64,000 nt of DNA from Pseudomonas lactis (GCF_001439845.1 NZ_JYLO01000006.1:248001-312000), one strand, 5' to 3'; shown: positions 31,555 to 42,829, numbered from the stretch's first letter. Made by a program: numbers and translations. Notes: generated by a model from the sequence alone, not told the origin.

Positions 31555-32970
31555 ATGCGTTGGGTGTGTATTGTCTTCCCGCAATTGGCGCTGGACGGGG
31601 CACAGCGTGTGCACGCCGAACCCGAGCAGCCGCTGGCGCTGCTGGCCGGCACGCCGCAGCGGCGCGTGTTGCAAGCCGTCAACGCCGCCGCCCGCGCCTT
31701 GGGCCTGCGCCCCGGGCAATCGTTGACGGCAGCCCATGCCCTGGCCAAGCAGTTTGCCTGTGTCGAATACGACCCGTTGGAGATCGAGCGCCTGCAGCAG
31801 TTTCTGGCCGCCTGGGCCTACCGGTTCAGCTCCCAGGTCAGCCTGTATTACCCTCGGGCCTTGTTGTTCGAGATCGAATCGAGCCTGGGCCTGTTCGGGC
31901 CCTGGCCGCAACTCGAGGCGCGTTTGCGCAAAGAACTGACCGAGCTTGGCTTTCGTCATCGCATCGTCGCTGCGCCCAACCCGGCGGCGGCGCGGGTATT
32001 GGCAAACGGCTACGACGGCCTGGCCGTGGCCGATGACAGCGCCTTGATGCAGGCCCTGGCATCTCTGCCTATCGACCGCGCGGGCCTTGAACCCCTGGCC
32101 GCCACCGCCTTGTCGCGCATGGGCCTGCGCAGCCTGGCCCAGGTGCAGGCCTTGCCCCGGCATACCCTGGCGCGACGCTTTGACGCCAGCTTGCTCAAGC
32201 ACCTCGACGCCCTGAGCGGGCAGCGGCCATTGGCCTTGGATTTCTATCAACCGCCCGACCAGTTCGATGCACGCATCGAGTTGAATTTCGATGTGCAATC
32301 CCACCAGGCGCTGCTGTTCCCCTTGCGGCGCTTGACCGGCGACCTGTCGGCCTTTCTGTGCGGCCGCGACAGTGGCGTGCAGCGCTTTGACCTGCACCTG
32401 GAACATGCCCAGGCACACGACAGCGTGATCAAGGTGGGCCTGCTCAGCGCCGAGCGCGAGCCTTCGATGTTGTTCGAACTGGCCCGTGGGCGCCTGGAAC
32501 AGGTACAGGTCACCGCGCCGGTGCGGGGTGTGCGCCTGGTGGCCGAGGACTTGCCGGTGTTCGTGCCGCAACGCCAGGACCTGTTCGACGACCGCCCGCA
32601 ACAAACCCTGCCGTGGGAACAATTGCGCGAACGCCTGCGGGCGCGCCTGGGGGATGAGGCGGTGCAGGGCCTGCGATTTCAGGCCGACCACCGCCCCGAA
32701 TGCGCCTGGCAAGCCGCGACCGACAGCCAGCCGTGCCCGAGCTTGAACAAGGTCCGGCGCCCCGGTTGGTTATTACCGCAACCGACCTTGCTGGCCGAAC
32801 ACGGCGTACAGATCCTGATGGGCCCGGAGCGCATCGAATCCGGCTGGTGGGACGGCGCCGATGTGCGTCGCGACTATTACCTGATCCAGACCCGCGCCGG
32901 CCAGCAGGGCTGGGCTTATCGCACGGTAGGGCAAGGCGATGGGCTGTGGTTGCAAGGGTGGTTTGCATGA
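31555..32970 (+). CDS. imuB: ImuB, inactive Y-family polymerase-like adaptor
   Basis: Encodes 471 residues from the ATG at 31555, 8 bp after imuA. It has the Y-family polymerase layout, but the N-terminal catalytic acidic motif is missing (WVCIVFPQLALD where active enzymes have D-D-F-type residues), as expected for ImuB. The helix-hairpin-helix region follows (ALSRMGLRSLAQVQALPRHT). QRQDLF near residue 345 resembles a beta-clamp-binding motif. ImuB is the hub linking ImuA, DnaE2 and the sliding clamp during error-prone bypass. A REPIN lies between it and dnaE2. Confidence 0.93.
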   Translation: MRWVCIVFPQLALDGAQRVHAEPEQPLALLAGTPQRRVLQAVNAAARALGLRPGQSLTAAHALAKQFACVEYDPLEIERLQQFLAAWAYRFSSQVSLYYPRALLFEIESSLGLFGPWPQLEARLRKELTELGFRHRIVAAPNPAAARVLANGYDGLAVADDSALMQALASLPIDRAGLEPLAATALSRMGLRSLAQVQALPRHTLARRFDASLLKHLDALSGQRPLALDFYQPPDQFDARIELNFDVQSHQALLFPLRRLTGDLSAFLCGRDSGVQRFDLHLEHAQAHDSVIKVGLLSAEREPSMLFELARGRLEQVQVTAPVRGVRLVAEDLPVFVPQRQDLFDDRPQQTLPWEQLRERLRARLGDEAVQGLRFQADHRPECAWQAATDSQPCPSLNKVRRPGWLLPQPTLLAEHGVQILMGPERIESGWWDGADVRRDYYLIQTRAGQQGWAYRTVGQGDGLWLQGWFA

Positions 32971-32992
32971 GCCCCCTTGAGCCGCCACCTAC

Positions 32993-33092
32993 TGTAGGAG
33001 CGAGCTTGCTCGCGAAGGTCGTCAACGATGACGCTGGGGGCCTGAAGGAACGCGGTGTCTTCACGTTTTTCGCGAGCAAGCTCGCTCCTACA
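32993..33092. repeat. REPIN between imuB and dnaE2
   Basis: A 100-bp inverted pair of TGTAGGAGCGAGC REPs, inserted within the SOS operon. It ends 14 bp before the dnaE2 ATG, and the ribosome binding site GGGGAGGAGGGAG begins at its edge. Confidence 0.92.
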
Positions 33093-33106
33093 GGGGAGGA
33101 GGGAGC

Positions 33107-36100
33107 ATGAATTATGCCGAGCTGCACTGCCTGTCCAACTTCAGCTTCCAGCGCGGCGCCTCCAGTGCGCTGGAACTTTTCGAGCGCGCTAAAGGCCAAG
33201 GCTACAGCGCCCTGGCGATCACCGATGAATGCACGCTGTCAGGCATCGTGCGCGCCTGGCAAGCTGCCAAAGCCGTGGACTTGCCGTTGATTATCGGCAG
33301 CGAAATGCACATCGAAAACGGCCCGAAACTGGTGCTGCTGGTGGAGAACCTGAGCGGTTATCAGCACCTGTGCCGGCTGATCACCCTGGCCCGGCGGCGG
33401 GCTGAAAAGGGCCGCTATCGCCTGCTACAGGAAGATTTCGAGCAACCGTTGCCCGGCCTGTTGGCGTTATGGGTGGCACAAGACAGCGACACCCAGGCCA
33501 GCCTCGACTGGTTGCGCCGTACCTTCGACCAGCGCCTGTGGCTGGCGGTGCACCTGCATTGTGGCCAGGACGATGCGCGCCATCTGCAACAGCGCTTGCA
33601 ACTGGCCCACAGCCTGCAAATCCCTGCCGTGGCCTGCGGCGATGTGCATATGCATGCGCGAGGCCGCCGTGCCCTGCAAGACACCATGACCGCCATCCGC
33701 CACCACGTGCCGGTGGCCGAAGCCGGCACGCGCCTGCACCCCAATGGCGAACGCCACCTGCGTAGCCTCGATGCGCTGGCGGCGCTGTATCCCCAGGCCT
33801 TACTGGATGAAACCCTCGCCATCGCGCGGCGCTGCACCTTCGACCTCGGCCAGTTGCGCTATTACTATCCACGCGAGCTGGTACCCGCGGGGCATGACGC
33901 CCAATCCTGGCTGCGCACCCTCACCGAAGAAGGCATCGCCCAGCGCTGGCCCGAAGGCATCGACGACAAGACCTTGCAGCAAATCCATCGTGAACTGCAG
34001 CTGATCAGCGAGCTGGGTTACGAAAGCTATTTTCTTACGGTGCATGACATCGTGCGTTTCGCCCGCAGCCGTTCGATTTTGTGCCAAGGCCGTGGTTCGG
34101 CGGCTAACTCGGCGGTGTGTTTTGCCTTGGGCATCACCGAAATCAACCCGAGCCTGACCAACCTGCTGTTCGAGCGCTTCCTGTCCAAGGAGCGCAACGA
34201 GCCGCCGGACATCGACGTGGATTTTGAGCACGAACGCCGCGAAGAGGTGCTGCAATACGTGTTCCAGCGCTATGGCCGCACCCGTGCAGCCTTGACGGCG
34301 GTGGTCAGCAGTTACCACGCCACGGGCGCGGTACGTGATGTTGCCAAGGCCCTCGGGCTGCCGCCGGACCAGATCAACGCCTTGGCCGATTGCTGCGGGC
34401 GCTGGAGCGATGAGGCGCCACCGTTGGAGCGCCTGCGTGAAAGCGGCTTCGACCCGGACAGCCCACTGCTGCGCCGGGTCTTGACGCTCACCCAGCAACT
34501 GATCGGTTTTCCCCGACACCTGTCCCAGCACCCTGGCGGCTTTGTGATCAGCGAATACCCGCTGGACACCCTGGTGCCGGTGGAAAATGCGGCCATGGCC
34601 GAGCGCACCATTATCCAGTGGGACAAAGACGACCTCGACGCCGTCGGTTTGCTCAAGGTGGATATCCTCGCCCTGGGCATGCTCAGCGCGATCCGCCGCT
34701 GTTTCGATTTGCTGCGCCGGCATCGCCACCGGGACTTGAGCCTGGCCACGATTCCCAAGGAAGACCCGGCCACCTACGCCATGATCAGCAAGGCCGACAC
34801 CATCGGTGTGTTCCAGATCGAGTCGCGGGCGCAGATGTCGATGTTGCCCAGGCTCAAGCCGCAGACGTTTTATGACCTGGTGATCGAGGTCGCCATTGTG
34901 CGGCCTGGGCCGATCCAGGGCGGCATGGTGCATCCGTACTTGCGTCGACGGAATAACGAAGAGCCCACGACCTATCCGTCGCCGCAATTGAAAGCGGTGC
35001 TGGAACGCACCCTGGGCATCCCGCTGTTCCAGGAACAGGTGATGCAGATTGCCATGGTCGCCGCCGACTACAGCCCCGGCGAGGCCGACCAGTTGCGCCG
35101 CTCCATGGCCGCCTGGAAACGCCACGGTGGCCTGGAGCCGCATCAGCAGCGCTTGCGCACCGGCATGCTGAAGAACGGCTACACCGAAGCCTTTGCCGCG
35201 CAGATTTTCGAGCAGATCAAGGGCTTTGGCAGCTATGGTTTCCCTGAGTCCCACGCCGCCAGTTTCGCCTTGCTGACCTATGCCAGTTGCTGGCTCAAAT
35301 GCCATGAGCCAGCGGCCTTCGCCTGCGCCCTGATCAACAGCTGGCCCATGGGCTTCTACAGCCCGGACCAGATCCTGCAGGACGCCCGGCGCCATCGCTT
35401 GCAGATCCGCCCGGTGGATGTGCAGGCCAGTGACTGGGAGTGCAGCCTGGAGCCCATCGACGGCCAGCAACCGGCGATTCGCTTGGGCTTGCGCATGATC
35501 TCGGGGTTTCGCGAGGAAGACGGGCGGCGTATCGAAGCGGCGAGGCAGCAGCGGCGGTTCAACGACATCGCTGACCTGGACGCGCGCGCCGGCCTGGATA
35601 CGCGTGCCCAGGCGCTGCTGGCGGATGCCGGGGCCTTGCGCGCCCTGGCCGGCAACCGCCATCAGGCGCGCTGGGACGTGGCCGGTGTGCATCAGCAACT
35701 GGGCTTGTTTGCCGGCCTGCCGAGCCCCGATGAAACGCGGGTGGCATTGCCCGAGCCCACGGTAGGCGAAGATTTGCACGCCGATTACGCCACCCTCGGT
35801 ACCACCCTGGGGCCCCATCCCCTGGCGTTGTTGCGCGCCGAGTTACGCCGGCGCCGCTGCCGCAGTTCCCAGGAGTTGCTGGCGGTGGAACATGGGCGCA
35901 ACGTGAGCATCGCCGGGCTGGTCACAGGGCGCCAACGCCCAGGCACGGCGAGCGGCGTAACCTTTGTCACCCTGGAAGATGAGTTCGGCAACCTCAATGT
36001 GGTGGTCTGGCGCGACCTGGCCGAGCGTCAGCGCCAGGCGCTGGTGGGCTCGCGTTTGCTCAAGGTGGACGGCCGTTGGGAGGCGGTGGGTGAGGTGCGG

Positions 36101-36178
36101 CATTTGATCGCGGGGCGCCTCACCGATTTGACGCCGCTGCTGGATGGAATGGTGGTGCGCAGCCGGGATTTTCATTGA
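33107..36178 (+). CDS. dnaE2: Error-prone DNA polymerase DnaE2
   Basis: Encodes 1023 residues of the DNA polymerase III alpha family, with the shorter length of DnaE2. It begins with a PHP domain ([36 protein letters not shown]). The C-family palm holds the catalytic aspartates [16 protein letters not shown]. Fingers and helix-hairpin-helix regions follow ([20 protein letters not shown]), and an OB fold near 925-990 ([20 protein letters not shown]). It copies damaged templates with low fidelity together with ImuA/ImuB. The start follows a strong ribosome binding site right after a REPIN. Confidence 0.95.
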   Translation: MNYAELHCLSNFSFQRGASSALELFERAKGQGYSALAITDECTLSGIVRAWQAAKAVDLPLIIGSEMHIENGPKLVLLVENLSGYQHLCRLITLARRRAEKGRYRLLQEDFEQPLPGLLALWVAQDSDTQASLDWLRRTFDQRLWLAVHLHCGQDDARHLQQRLQLAHSLQIPAVACGDVHMHARGRRALQDTMTAIRHHVPVAEAGTRLHPNGERHLRSLDALAALYPQALLDETLAIARRCTFDLGQLRYYYPRELVPAGHDAQSWLRTLTEEGIAQRWPEGIDDKTLQQIHRELQLISELGYESYFLTVHDIVRFARSRSILCQGRGSAANSAVCFALGITEINPSLTNLLFERFLSKERNEPPDIDVDFEHERREEVLQYVFQRYGRTRAALTAVVSSYHATGAVRDVAKALGLPPDQINALADCCGRWSDEAPPLERLRESGFDPDSPLLRRVLTLTQQLIGFPRHLSQHPGGFVISEYPLDTLVPVENAAMAERTIIQWDKDDLDAVGLLKVDILALGMLSAIRRCFDLLRRHRHRDLSLATIPKEDPATYAMISKADTIGVFQIESRAQMSMLPRLKPQTFYDLVIEVAIVRPGPIQGGMVHPYLRRRNNEEPTTYPSPQLKAVLERTLGIPLFQEQVMQIAMVAADYSPGEADQLRRSMAAWKRHGGLEPHQQRLRTGMLKNGYTEAFAAQIFEQIKGFGSYGFPESHAASFALLTYASCWLKCHEPAAFACALINSWPMGFYSPDQILQDARRHRLQIRPVDVQASDWECSLEPIDGQQPAIRLGLRMISGFREEDGRRIEAARQQRRFNDIADLDARAGLDTRAQALLADAGALRALAGNRHQARWDVAGVHQQLGLFAGLPSPDETRVALPEPTVGEDLHADYATLGTTLGPHPLALLRAELRRRRCRSSQELLAVEHGRNVSIAGLVTGRQRPGTASGVTFVTLEDEFGNLNVVVWRDLAERQRQALVGSRLLKVDGRWEAVGEVRHLIAGRLTDLTPLLDGMVVRSRDFH

Positions 36179-36279
36179 GTTCCAGGGGTTTATGCATTCC
36201 TCTGTGTTCAGGATGAAACCATCCACCGCTGGCGCGCTCCAAAACTTGCGACTGTCTTGTCCCTGCACAGAGCCCAATC

Positions 36280-37992
36280 ATGCAATTTTTATCCAACCCC
36301 CATGGCTGTGAAGGCTGGGCCGGCGAAATGGCCCAGCGGATTCGCACGTTTGACTGGTCAAGTACCGACCTTGGCCCCTTGGATCAGTGGTCCACGAGCC
36401 TGGCTTGCACCGTGCAAATGATGCTCGCCTCACCCGTGCCGATGGTGATGCTGTGGGGGCGGGCAGGGTACATGATCTACAACGACAGCTATTCGGCATT
36501 TGCCGGCGGGCGCCATCCCTACCTCTTGGGCACTCCGGTCGAACTGGGCTGGCCGGAGGTGGCCGAGTTCAATCGGCATGTGGTGGATACGTGCCTGGCG
36601 GGCGGCACCTTGTCGTTCAATAACAAGGAACTGGTGCTATCGCGTCACGGCCAACCGGAAAGCGTATGGCTGGACCTCTATTACAGCCCCGTGGCCGGGG
36701 ACAACCAACAGCCGGCCGGGGTGCTGGCGATTGTGGTGGAAACCACCGAACTGGTGAAGTCCGAGCGGGTGCGCCAGGAGCTCACCCATAATCTGGAGCA
36801 ACGCGTAGCCGCTGAAGTGCAGGCGCGGTCGGCCGCAGAAGACCAGTTGCGCCAGTCACAGAAGCTGGAAGCGATTGGCGGCCTGACCGGGGGCGTGGCC
36901 CATGACTTCAATAACTTGCTGCAAGTGATCGCCGGCAACCTGCATTTGCTCGCCCGGCATGAACCGGACAACCCCCAGGTGCAACGTCGCGTCACCGCGG
37001 CCATCGCCGCCGTGGAACGTGGGGCCAAGCTGTCGTCGCAACTGCTGGCCTTTGCCCGTCGCCAGCCCTTGTCGCCGGCGGTGTACAACCCGCAGCGCAT
37101 CTACGCTGGCCTGGGCGAGTTGTTGCAACGGGCGTTGGGGGAAACCATTCATATCGACGTGCAACTGCCCCAGGACTCCTGGTGCATCAATGTCGACCGC
37201 AACCAGCTGGAAAACGCGCTGCTCAACCTGGCGATCAACGCCCGCGATGCCATGCAGGGCGAGGGTGTGATTCGTATCACCGGAGAAAACGTCATCCTCA
37301 ACCCGGACGATTGCATCGGTAAAAGCATCAAGCCCGGCGAGTACGTGCGCCTGGCAGTGGCCGACACCGGCGTGGGCATGTCCGAGGCGACCCTCAAGCG
37401 CGCATTCGAACCCTTTTTTACCACCAAGCGCGAAGGCCACGGCACCGGCCTGGGCCTGAGCATGGTGTTCGGTTTTGTGCGCCAAAGTGGCGGGCACGTG
37501 GACATGTGGAGCGAGGAGGGCAAAGGCTCGGTGGTGCAAATGTATTTCCCCCACTGCCTGGAACCCGAATGCCTTGAGGACTACAGCGATGTGGACCTGC
37601 AAGCCAGCGGCCAGGAAACTATCCTGGTGGTCGAGGACAATGAAGGCGTACGCCTGACGGTGGTCGAGTTGCTGCAGCAGTCGGGCTATACCGTACTGAC
37701 CGCTGAGGATGGCGACCGCGCGATGCAAGTGTTGCAGCGCGGCGTGTCGCCGGACCTGATCTTTACCGACGTGGTGATGCCCGGTCGGGTCAAGAGCACC
37801 GACCTGGCCACTTGGGCTCGTGCGCAGAACCCGCCAGTGCCGGTGCTGTTTACCTCCGGCCACACCCGCGACATTCTGTCTTCCAATCATCTGCTCAGCG
37901 CCGATATCCACCTGCTGAGCAAACCCTACAGCCCCGATGCCCTGACCCAACGCGTGCGCAGGGTGCTAAGCGCAAGACAAGGTTGCCCATGA
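36280..37992 (+). CDS. Hybrid sensor histidine kinase / response regulator
   Basis: Encodes 570 residues with no membrane segment, so it is cytoplasmic. A PAS domain covers about 35-160 (PVPMVMLWGRAGYMIYNDSY, FNNKELVLSRHGQPESVWLD), with a coiled coil at about 160-195. The HisKA box GGVAHDFNNLLQVI carries the phosphorylated His208. The ATPase domain has the N box (ENALLNLAINARDAM) and G boxes (VADTGVGMS, GTGLGLSMVFGFVRQSGG). A C-terminal receiver has ILVVEDNEGVRL and the acceptor Asp497 in LIFTDVVMPG. Its last bases overlap the start of the UvrA2-like gene (ATGA), and it begins 102 bp after dnaE2. The signal is unknown. Confidence 0.92.
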   Translation: MQFLSNPHGCEGWAGEMAQRIRTFDWSSTDLGPLDQWSTSLACTVQMMLASPVPMVMLWGRAGYMIYNDSYSAFAGGRHPYLLGTPVELGWPEVAEFNRHVVDTCLAGGTLSFNNKELVLSRHGQPESVWLDLYYSPVAGDNQQPAGVLAIVVETTELVKSERVRQELTHNLEQRVAAEVQARSAAEDQLRQSQKLEAIGGLTGGVAHDFNNLLQVIAGNLHLLARHEPDNPQVQRRVTAAIAAVERGAKLSSQLLAFARRQPLSPAVYNPQRIYAGLGELLQRALGETIHIDVQLPQDSWCINVDRNQLENALLNLAINARDAMQGEGVIRITGENVILNPDDCIGKSIKPGEYVRLAVADTGVGMSEATLKRAFEPFFTTKREGHGTGLGLSMVFGFVRQSGGHVDMWSEEGKGSVVQMYFPHCLEPECLEDYSDVDLQASGQETILVVEDNEGVRLTVVELLQQSGYTVLTAEDGDRAMQVLQRGVSPDLIFTDVVMPGRVKSTDLATWARAQNPPVPVLFTSGHTRDILSSNHLLSADIHLLSKPYSPDALTQRVRRVLSARQGCP

Positions 37993-40508
37993 CATCACCG
38001 CGCAACATCCCACCGCTCACCGCCCCGCAAACGGGCTTCGTCAGGGTGCGTGGCGCCCGTGAACATAATTTGCGTAATGTCGATGTGGATATTCCCCGGG
38101 ACGCCCTGGTGGTGTTTACCGGCGTGTCTGGCTCTGGCAAATCGTCCCTGGCGTTTTCCACGGTGTACGCCGAGGCCCAGCGCCGCTATTTCGAATCGGT
38201 GGCGCCCTATGCGCGGCGCCTGATCGATCAGGTTGGCGTGCCGGATGTAGACAGCATCGAAGGCTTGCCGCCTGCCGTGGCCCTGCAACAGCAACGCGGT
38301 ACACCCAGTGCGCGCTCGTCGGTGGGCAGTGTCACCACCTTATCGAGCTTGATCCGCATGCTCTATTCCCGCGCCGGCCGTTATCCGAAAGGGCAGGCCA
38401 TGTTGTACGCCGAGGACTTCTCGCCGAACCTGCCCCAGGGCGCGTGCCCGCAATGCCACGGCCTGGGCCGCGTGTATGAAGTGACCGAAGCGCTGATGGT
38501 GCCCGATCCGTCCTTGACCATCCGCCAGCGCGCAGTGGCGTCCTGGCCGTTGGCGTGGCAGGGCCAGAACCTGCGCGACATCCTCGTGACCCTGGGCTAT
38601 GACGTGGACATCCCATGGCGCGACTTGCCGAAAAAACAGCGCGACTGGATTCTGTTCACCGAAGAAACCCCCACCGTACCGGTGTACGCCGGCTTCACCC
38701 CGCAGCAGACCCGCGAGGCGTTGAAACGCAAGCTCGAACCCAGCTACCAAGGCACCTTCAGCGGCGCTCGGCGCTATATCCTGCACACCTTCGCCCACAC
38801 CCAAAGCGCGCTGATGAAAAAGCGCGTGTCGCAGTTCATGCAAGGCAATGCCTGCCCGTTGTGCGAGGGCAAGCGCCTGAACCAGGCGGCGCTGTCAGTG
38901 AAGTTTGCGGGGGTGGATATCGGCGAGTTGTCGCAACTGTCTCTGGCGCAATTGGCCGACTTGCTGCGGCCGGTGGCGGCGGGGCAGGACAGGATGAAGC
39001 TGTCGGTGGAAAAACGCCTGGCAGCCCAACGCATCGCCCAGGACCTGCTCGAACGGGTCAACACCTTGATCGAACTGGGCCTGGGCTATCTGTCCCTGGA
39101 GCGCAGCACGCCGACCTTGTCGTCGGGGGAGTTGCAGCGTCTGCGCCTGGCCACCCAATTGGGCTCGCAGTTATTCGGGGTTATTTATGTGCTCGATGAG
39201 CCGTCGGCGGGTCTGCACCCGGCGGATGGCGAAGCGTTGTTCACTGCGCTTGATCGTTTGAAAGCCGCAGGCAATTCGCTGTTTGTGGTGGAGCATGACC
39301 TGGAAACCATGCGCCGCGCCGACTGGCTGATCGACGTGGGCCCGGCTGCCGGCGAGCATGGCGGGCAAGTGCTGTACAGCGGGCCGCCCGCAGGGTTGGC
39401 GGATATCGAAGCCTCGCAGACCCGCGAATACCTGTTTGCCCAACCTCGCCCGACCAATGCGCCAAGCCGCGAACCGGCCGGGTGGCTGAAGCTGGAGGGC
39501 GTGACGCGAAACAACCTGAACAATTTGAACGTGGATTTCCCGCTGGGCTGTTTCACCGCGGTGACGGGGGTTTCCGGCTCGGGCAAATCCAGCCTGGTCA
39601 GCCAGGCGCTGCTGGAGCTGGTGGGCACGGGTCTGGGGCGTGTGCTGGAAAGCGACGAGGAGCCGAGCCTGGAAGATGCCGCACCGCAAGCCAGTGGCGG
39701 GCGTATCAGCGCCGGGCTGGAACACATCCAGCGCCTGGTGCAGGTGGACCAGAAACCCATTGGCCGCACGCCGCGTTCCAACCTGGCGACCTACACCGGG
39801 CTGTTCGACAACGTGCGCAAGCTGTTCGCCGCCACGCCAGCGGCCAAGAAGCGCAATTACGATGCCGGGCAGTTCTCCTTCAATGTCGCCAAAGGCCGTT
39901 GCCCGAACTGCGAGGGTGAAGGTTTTGTCAGCGTTGAATTGCTGTTCATGCCCAGTGTGTACGCGCCATGCCCGACCTGTCACGGCGCACGCTATAACCC
40001 CGACACCCTGGCGATCAAATGGCAGGGTTTGAACATCGCCCAGGTGCTGGGGCTGACGGTGGAGCAGGCGGTGCAGGTGTTCGCCGAGCAACCGGGCATC
40101 CTGCGCTCGTTAGTCGTGCTGCGCGATATCGGCCTGGGTTATCTGCGCCTGGGGCAGCCGGCTACCGAGCTGTCCGGCGGCGAAGCCCAACGCATCAAGC
40201 TTGCTACCGAGCTGCAACGTAACGCCCGGGGCGCCACCTTGTATGTCTTGGACGAGCCGACCACCGGCTTACACCCCAAGGACGTCGATCGTTTGCTCAG
40301 CCAGTTGAATCATTTGGTGGAGGCAGGGCATACGGTGGTTGTGGTGGAGCACGAAATGCGCGTGGTGGCCCAGAGTGATTGGGTGATTGATATCGGCCCG
40401 GGGGCAGGGGACTTGGGGGGGAAGGTGGTGGCGTGCGGTACGCCGCAAAAGGTTGCCAAGAGCAAACACAGCCGCACTGCACCTTATCTAGCCCAATCAC
40501 TGTTCTAA
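37989..40508 (+). CDS. UvrA2-type excinuclease ATPase
   Basis: Encodes 839 residues, about 100 shorter than housekeeping UvrA. Two ABC ATPase modules are present: Walker A FTGVSGSGKSSLAFSTVYAE and TGVSGSGKSSLVSQALLEL, signatures LSSGELQRLRLATQLGSQL and ELSGGEAQRIKLATELQRN, and Walker B VIYVLDEPSAGLHP and LYVLDEPTTGLHP. Zinc-type CxxC pairs are in CPQCHGLG, CPLCEGKR, CPNCEGEG and CPTCHGAR. The shorter N-terminal insert region suggests a reduced UvrB-binding domain, as in UvrA2/DrrC proteins linked to tolerance of DNA-binding drugs. It is translationally coupled to the histidine kinase. Confidence 0.92.
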   Translation: MTSPRNIPPLTAPQTGFVRVRGAREHNLRNVDVDIPRDALVVFTGVSGSGKSSLAFSTVYAEAQRRYFESVAPYARRLIDQVGVPDVDSIEGLPPAVALQQQRGTPSARSSVGSVTTLSSLIRMLYSRAGRYPKGQAMLYAEDFSPNLPQGACPQCHGLGRVYEVTEALMVPDPSLTIRQRAVASWPLAWQGQNLRDILVTLGYDVDIPWRDLPKKQRDWILFTEETPTVPVYAGFTPQQTREALKRKLEPSYQGTFSGARRYILHTFAHTQSALMKKRVSQFMQGNACPLCEGKRLNQAALSVKFAGVDIGELSQLSLAQLADLLRPVAAGQDRMKLSVEKRLAAQRIAQDLLERVNTLIELGLGYLSLERSTPTLSSGELQRLRLATQLGSQLFGVIYVLDEPSAGLHPADGEALFTALDRLKAAGNSLFVVEHDLETMRRADWLIDVGPAAGEHGGQVLYSGPPAGLADIEASQTREYLFAQPRPTNAPSREPAGWLKLEGVTRNNLNNLNVDFPLGCFTAVTGVSGSGKSSLVSQALLELVGTGLGRVLESDEEPSLEDAAPQASGGRISAGLEHIQRLVQVDQKPIGRTPRSNLATYTGLFDNVRKLFAATPAAKKRNYDAGQFSFNVAKGRCPNCEGEGFVSVELLFMPSVYAPCPTCHGARYNPDTLAIKWQGLNIAQVLGLTVEQAVQVFAEQPGILRSLVVLRDIGLGYLRLGQPATELSGGEAQRIKLATELQRNARGATLYVLDEPTTGLHPKDVDRLLSQLNHLVEAGHTVVVVEHEMRVVAQSDWVIDIGPGAGDLGGKVVACGTPQKVAKSKHSRTAPYLAQSLF

Positions 40509-40516
40509 TAACCAAC

Positions 40517-40616
40517 TGTAGGAGCGAGCTTGCTCGCGAAAAACGTCAACGATAACGCGTTCGTCCTGAATAAACGCGGCGCCTGCGAGTTCTTCGCGAG
40601 CAAGCTCGCTCCTACA
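40517..40616. repeat. REPIN between uvrA2-like and tkt genes
   Basis: A 100-bp inverted TGTAGGAGCGAGC pair between convergent genes. Its right edge enters the tkt reading frame: the tkt stop TAG (40612-40614) is part of the REP. Confidence 0.92.
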
Positions 40617-42654
40617 AGATCTGTTGCTTGGCCAGCTTCACCACATTCTCCACGGTAAACCCGAACTTCTCCTGCAACTTGGCCAGCGGTGCCGAGGCGC
40701 CGAAGCTGTTCATCACCACTTTGGCGCCGGTCTGCCCGACGTAGCGGTCCCAACCTAAGGGCCCTGCCTGTTCCACCACTACGCGGGCTTTCACCGCCGG
40801 TGGCAGGACGCTGTCGCGGTAGGCTTGATCCTGGTCTTCAAACAACTCCCAACTGGGCATCGACACCACGCGAGTGCCAATGCCTTGGTCTTTGAGCTGC
40901 TCATACGCGGCCACCGCCAGGCTGACTTCGCTGCCGGTGGCGATCAGGATGACCTCAGGTTGATCCGCACCGGCCAACACATAGGCACCTTTGGCCGCAC
41001 CGGAGGCGGGGGCATAGTGGTTGCGGTCGAGGGTCGGCAGTGCCTGGCGCGATAACACCATACAGCTGGGCCGATGGGTTTGTGCCAGCGCCACCTTCCA
41101 CAGTTCCAGGGTTTCATTGGCATCGCCTGGGCGCAGGGTCAACAGCCCCGGGGTGGCGCGCAATTGGGTCAGGTGTTCGATAGGTTGGTGTGTCGGCCCA
41201 TCTTCGCCGACGCCGATGGAGTCATGGGTAAACACGAAGATCACCGGCAACTCCATGATCGCCGCCAGGCGGATCGGCGGTTTCATGTAGTCGCTGAACA
41301 CCAGGAAGGTCGAGGTGTACGGGCGCAGGTAGGACAGCGCCATGCCGTTGGCAATGGCGCCCATGGCGTGTTCGCGGATACCGAAGTGCAGGTTGCGCCC
41401 GCTGTAGTCATCCGCGCTGAAACGCCCGGCACCGTCGAAGGTGAGGTTGGTCTTGGTCGAGGGCGACAAATCCGCCGAACCGCCCAGCAACCATGGAATC
41501 TGTTGGGCGAAGGCATTCAATACCTCGCCGCCCGAAGCACGGCTGGCGACGCCTTTGGCATTGGCGGCAAAGTCTGGCAGGTGCGCTTGCCATTGTTCGG
41601 GCATTTCCCCGGCGCGCATGCGTTGCAGTTCATCGGCCCGTTGCGGGTCGAGGGCGGCCAGGGTCTGGTTCCACTCGGCGTACAGCGGCTCGGCGCGTTC
41701 GTAAAGGGCATCGCGCAACACTGTGCGAGCCTCTTCGGGCACGAGAAAGCTTGAATCCTGTGGCCAGCCATAGGCGGCCTTGGTCAGGCGAATTTCGTCC
41801 TCGCCCAGTGGCTCGCCATGGGCCGCAGCGGTGTTGTGTTTGTGCGGTGAGCCGTAGCCGATCACGCTGTCCACCACGATCAAGGTGGGGGCGCCGGTGT
41901 TGGCCTTGAACGTTTCCAATGCCACGCTCAAAGCCTGCAAGTCATTGGCATCGGTGACATGCACGGTGTGCCAGCCATAGGCCCGGAAGCGTTGGATCAC
42001 GTCTTCACTGAACGCCAGCTCAGTGTGGCCCTCGATGCTGATGGTGTTGTTGTCGTAGATCCAGCACAGGTTATCGAGCTTCAAATGCCCGGCCAGGGAC
42101 GCGGCTTCGCTGCTGATGCCTTCCATCATGTCGCCGTCACCGCACAGGGTGTAGACGTCGTAGTCAAACAGCACCTGGCCGTCGCGGTTGAAGCGTTGGC
42201 CCAGCCAGCGCTCGGCCATGGCCATGCCCACGCTGTTGGCGCAGCCCTGGCCCAACGGGCCGGTGGTGGTTTCCACGCCGGTGGTCATGCGGTACTCGGG
42301 ATGGCCTGGGGTCTTGGAGCCGATCTGCCGGAACTGCTTGATATCGTCCAGGCTGACGGCCGGCTGGCCTGAGCGCTGGCCATGGGCATCGATCTCCACC
42401 ACACCGGCCAGGTGCAACAGCGAATACAGCAGCATCGAGGCATGCCCCACCGACAATACAAAACGGTCACGGTTGGGCCAGTCGGGATGCTCGGGGTGAT
42501 AACGCAGGAAGCGACTCCACAACGTATAACCCACCGGCGCCAGGCCCATGGGCGTGCCCGGATGGCCCGAATTGGCCTTCTGCACGGCATCCATGGCCAG
42601 GGTTCGTAGGGTGTTGATGCATTGGGTGTCGGCAGCGGTGGCAACGTGATTCAT
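40612..42654 (-). CDS. tkt: Transketolase
   Basis: Encodes 680 residues from the ATG at 42654 ([12 protein letters not shown]). The thiamine diphosphate motif is [20 protein letters not shown] ending in [11 protein letters not shown]. Other family motifs are [30 protein letters not shown] and [20 protein letters not shown]. It moves two-carbon units between sugar phosphates in the pentose phosphate and Entner-Doudoroff network and makes erythrose 4-phosphate. The length is slightly above the usual 665. The reading frame ends in a TAG supplied by a REPIN, so the final residues (KLAKQQIL) may be altered relative to close relatives. Confidence 0.96.
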   Translation of the reverse strand: MNHVATAADTQCINTLRTLAMDAVQKANSGHPGTPMGLAPVGYTLWSRFLRYHPEHPDWPNRDRFVLSVGHASMLLYSLLHLAGVVEIDAHGQRSGQPAVSLDDIKQFRQIGSKTPGHPEYRMTTGVETTTGPLGQGCANSVGMAMAERWLGQRFNRDGQVLFDYDVYTLCGDGDMMEGISSEAASLAGHLKLDNLCWIYDNNTISIEGHTELAFSEDVIQRFRAYGWHTVHVTDANDLQALSVALETFKANTGAPTLIVVDSVIGYGSPHKHNTAAAHGEPLGEDEIRLTKAAYGWPQDSSFLVPEEARTVLRDALYERAEPLYAEWNQTLAALDPQRADELQRMRAGEMPEQWQAHLPDFAANAKGVASRASGGEVLNAFAQQIPWLLGGSADLSPSTKTNLTFDGAGRFSADDYSGRNLHFGIREHAMGAIANGMALSYLRPYTSTFLVFSDYMKPPIRLAAIMELPVIFVFTHDSIGVGEDGPTHQPIEHLTQLRATPGLLTLRPGDANETLELWKVALAQTHRPSCMVLSRQALPTLDRNHYAPASGAAKGAYVLAGADQPEVILIATGSEVSLAVAAYEQLKDQGIGTRVVSMPSWELFEDQDQAYRDSVLPPAVKARVVVEQAGPLGWDRYVGQTGAKVVMNSFGASAPLAKLQEKFGFTVENVVKLAKQQIL

Positions 42655-42829
42655 AAAACCGTTCTCCCTGGGGTGGCGATCTACAGTTGAGGGCAGGGTG
42701 GGGCAAAGGTTTGATCCCATCGCATGCGCCGCGACGAACGGGATGCTAATGATCTCAAACATGACAAGACCGGTTGGAATGGGCTAGCTTCAAGGGCGTA
42801 GACCATCGATCAATCTGTGGAGGTACGCC

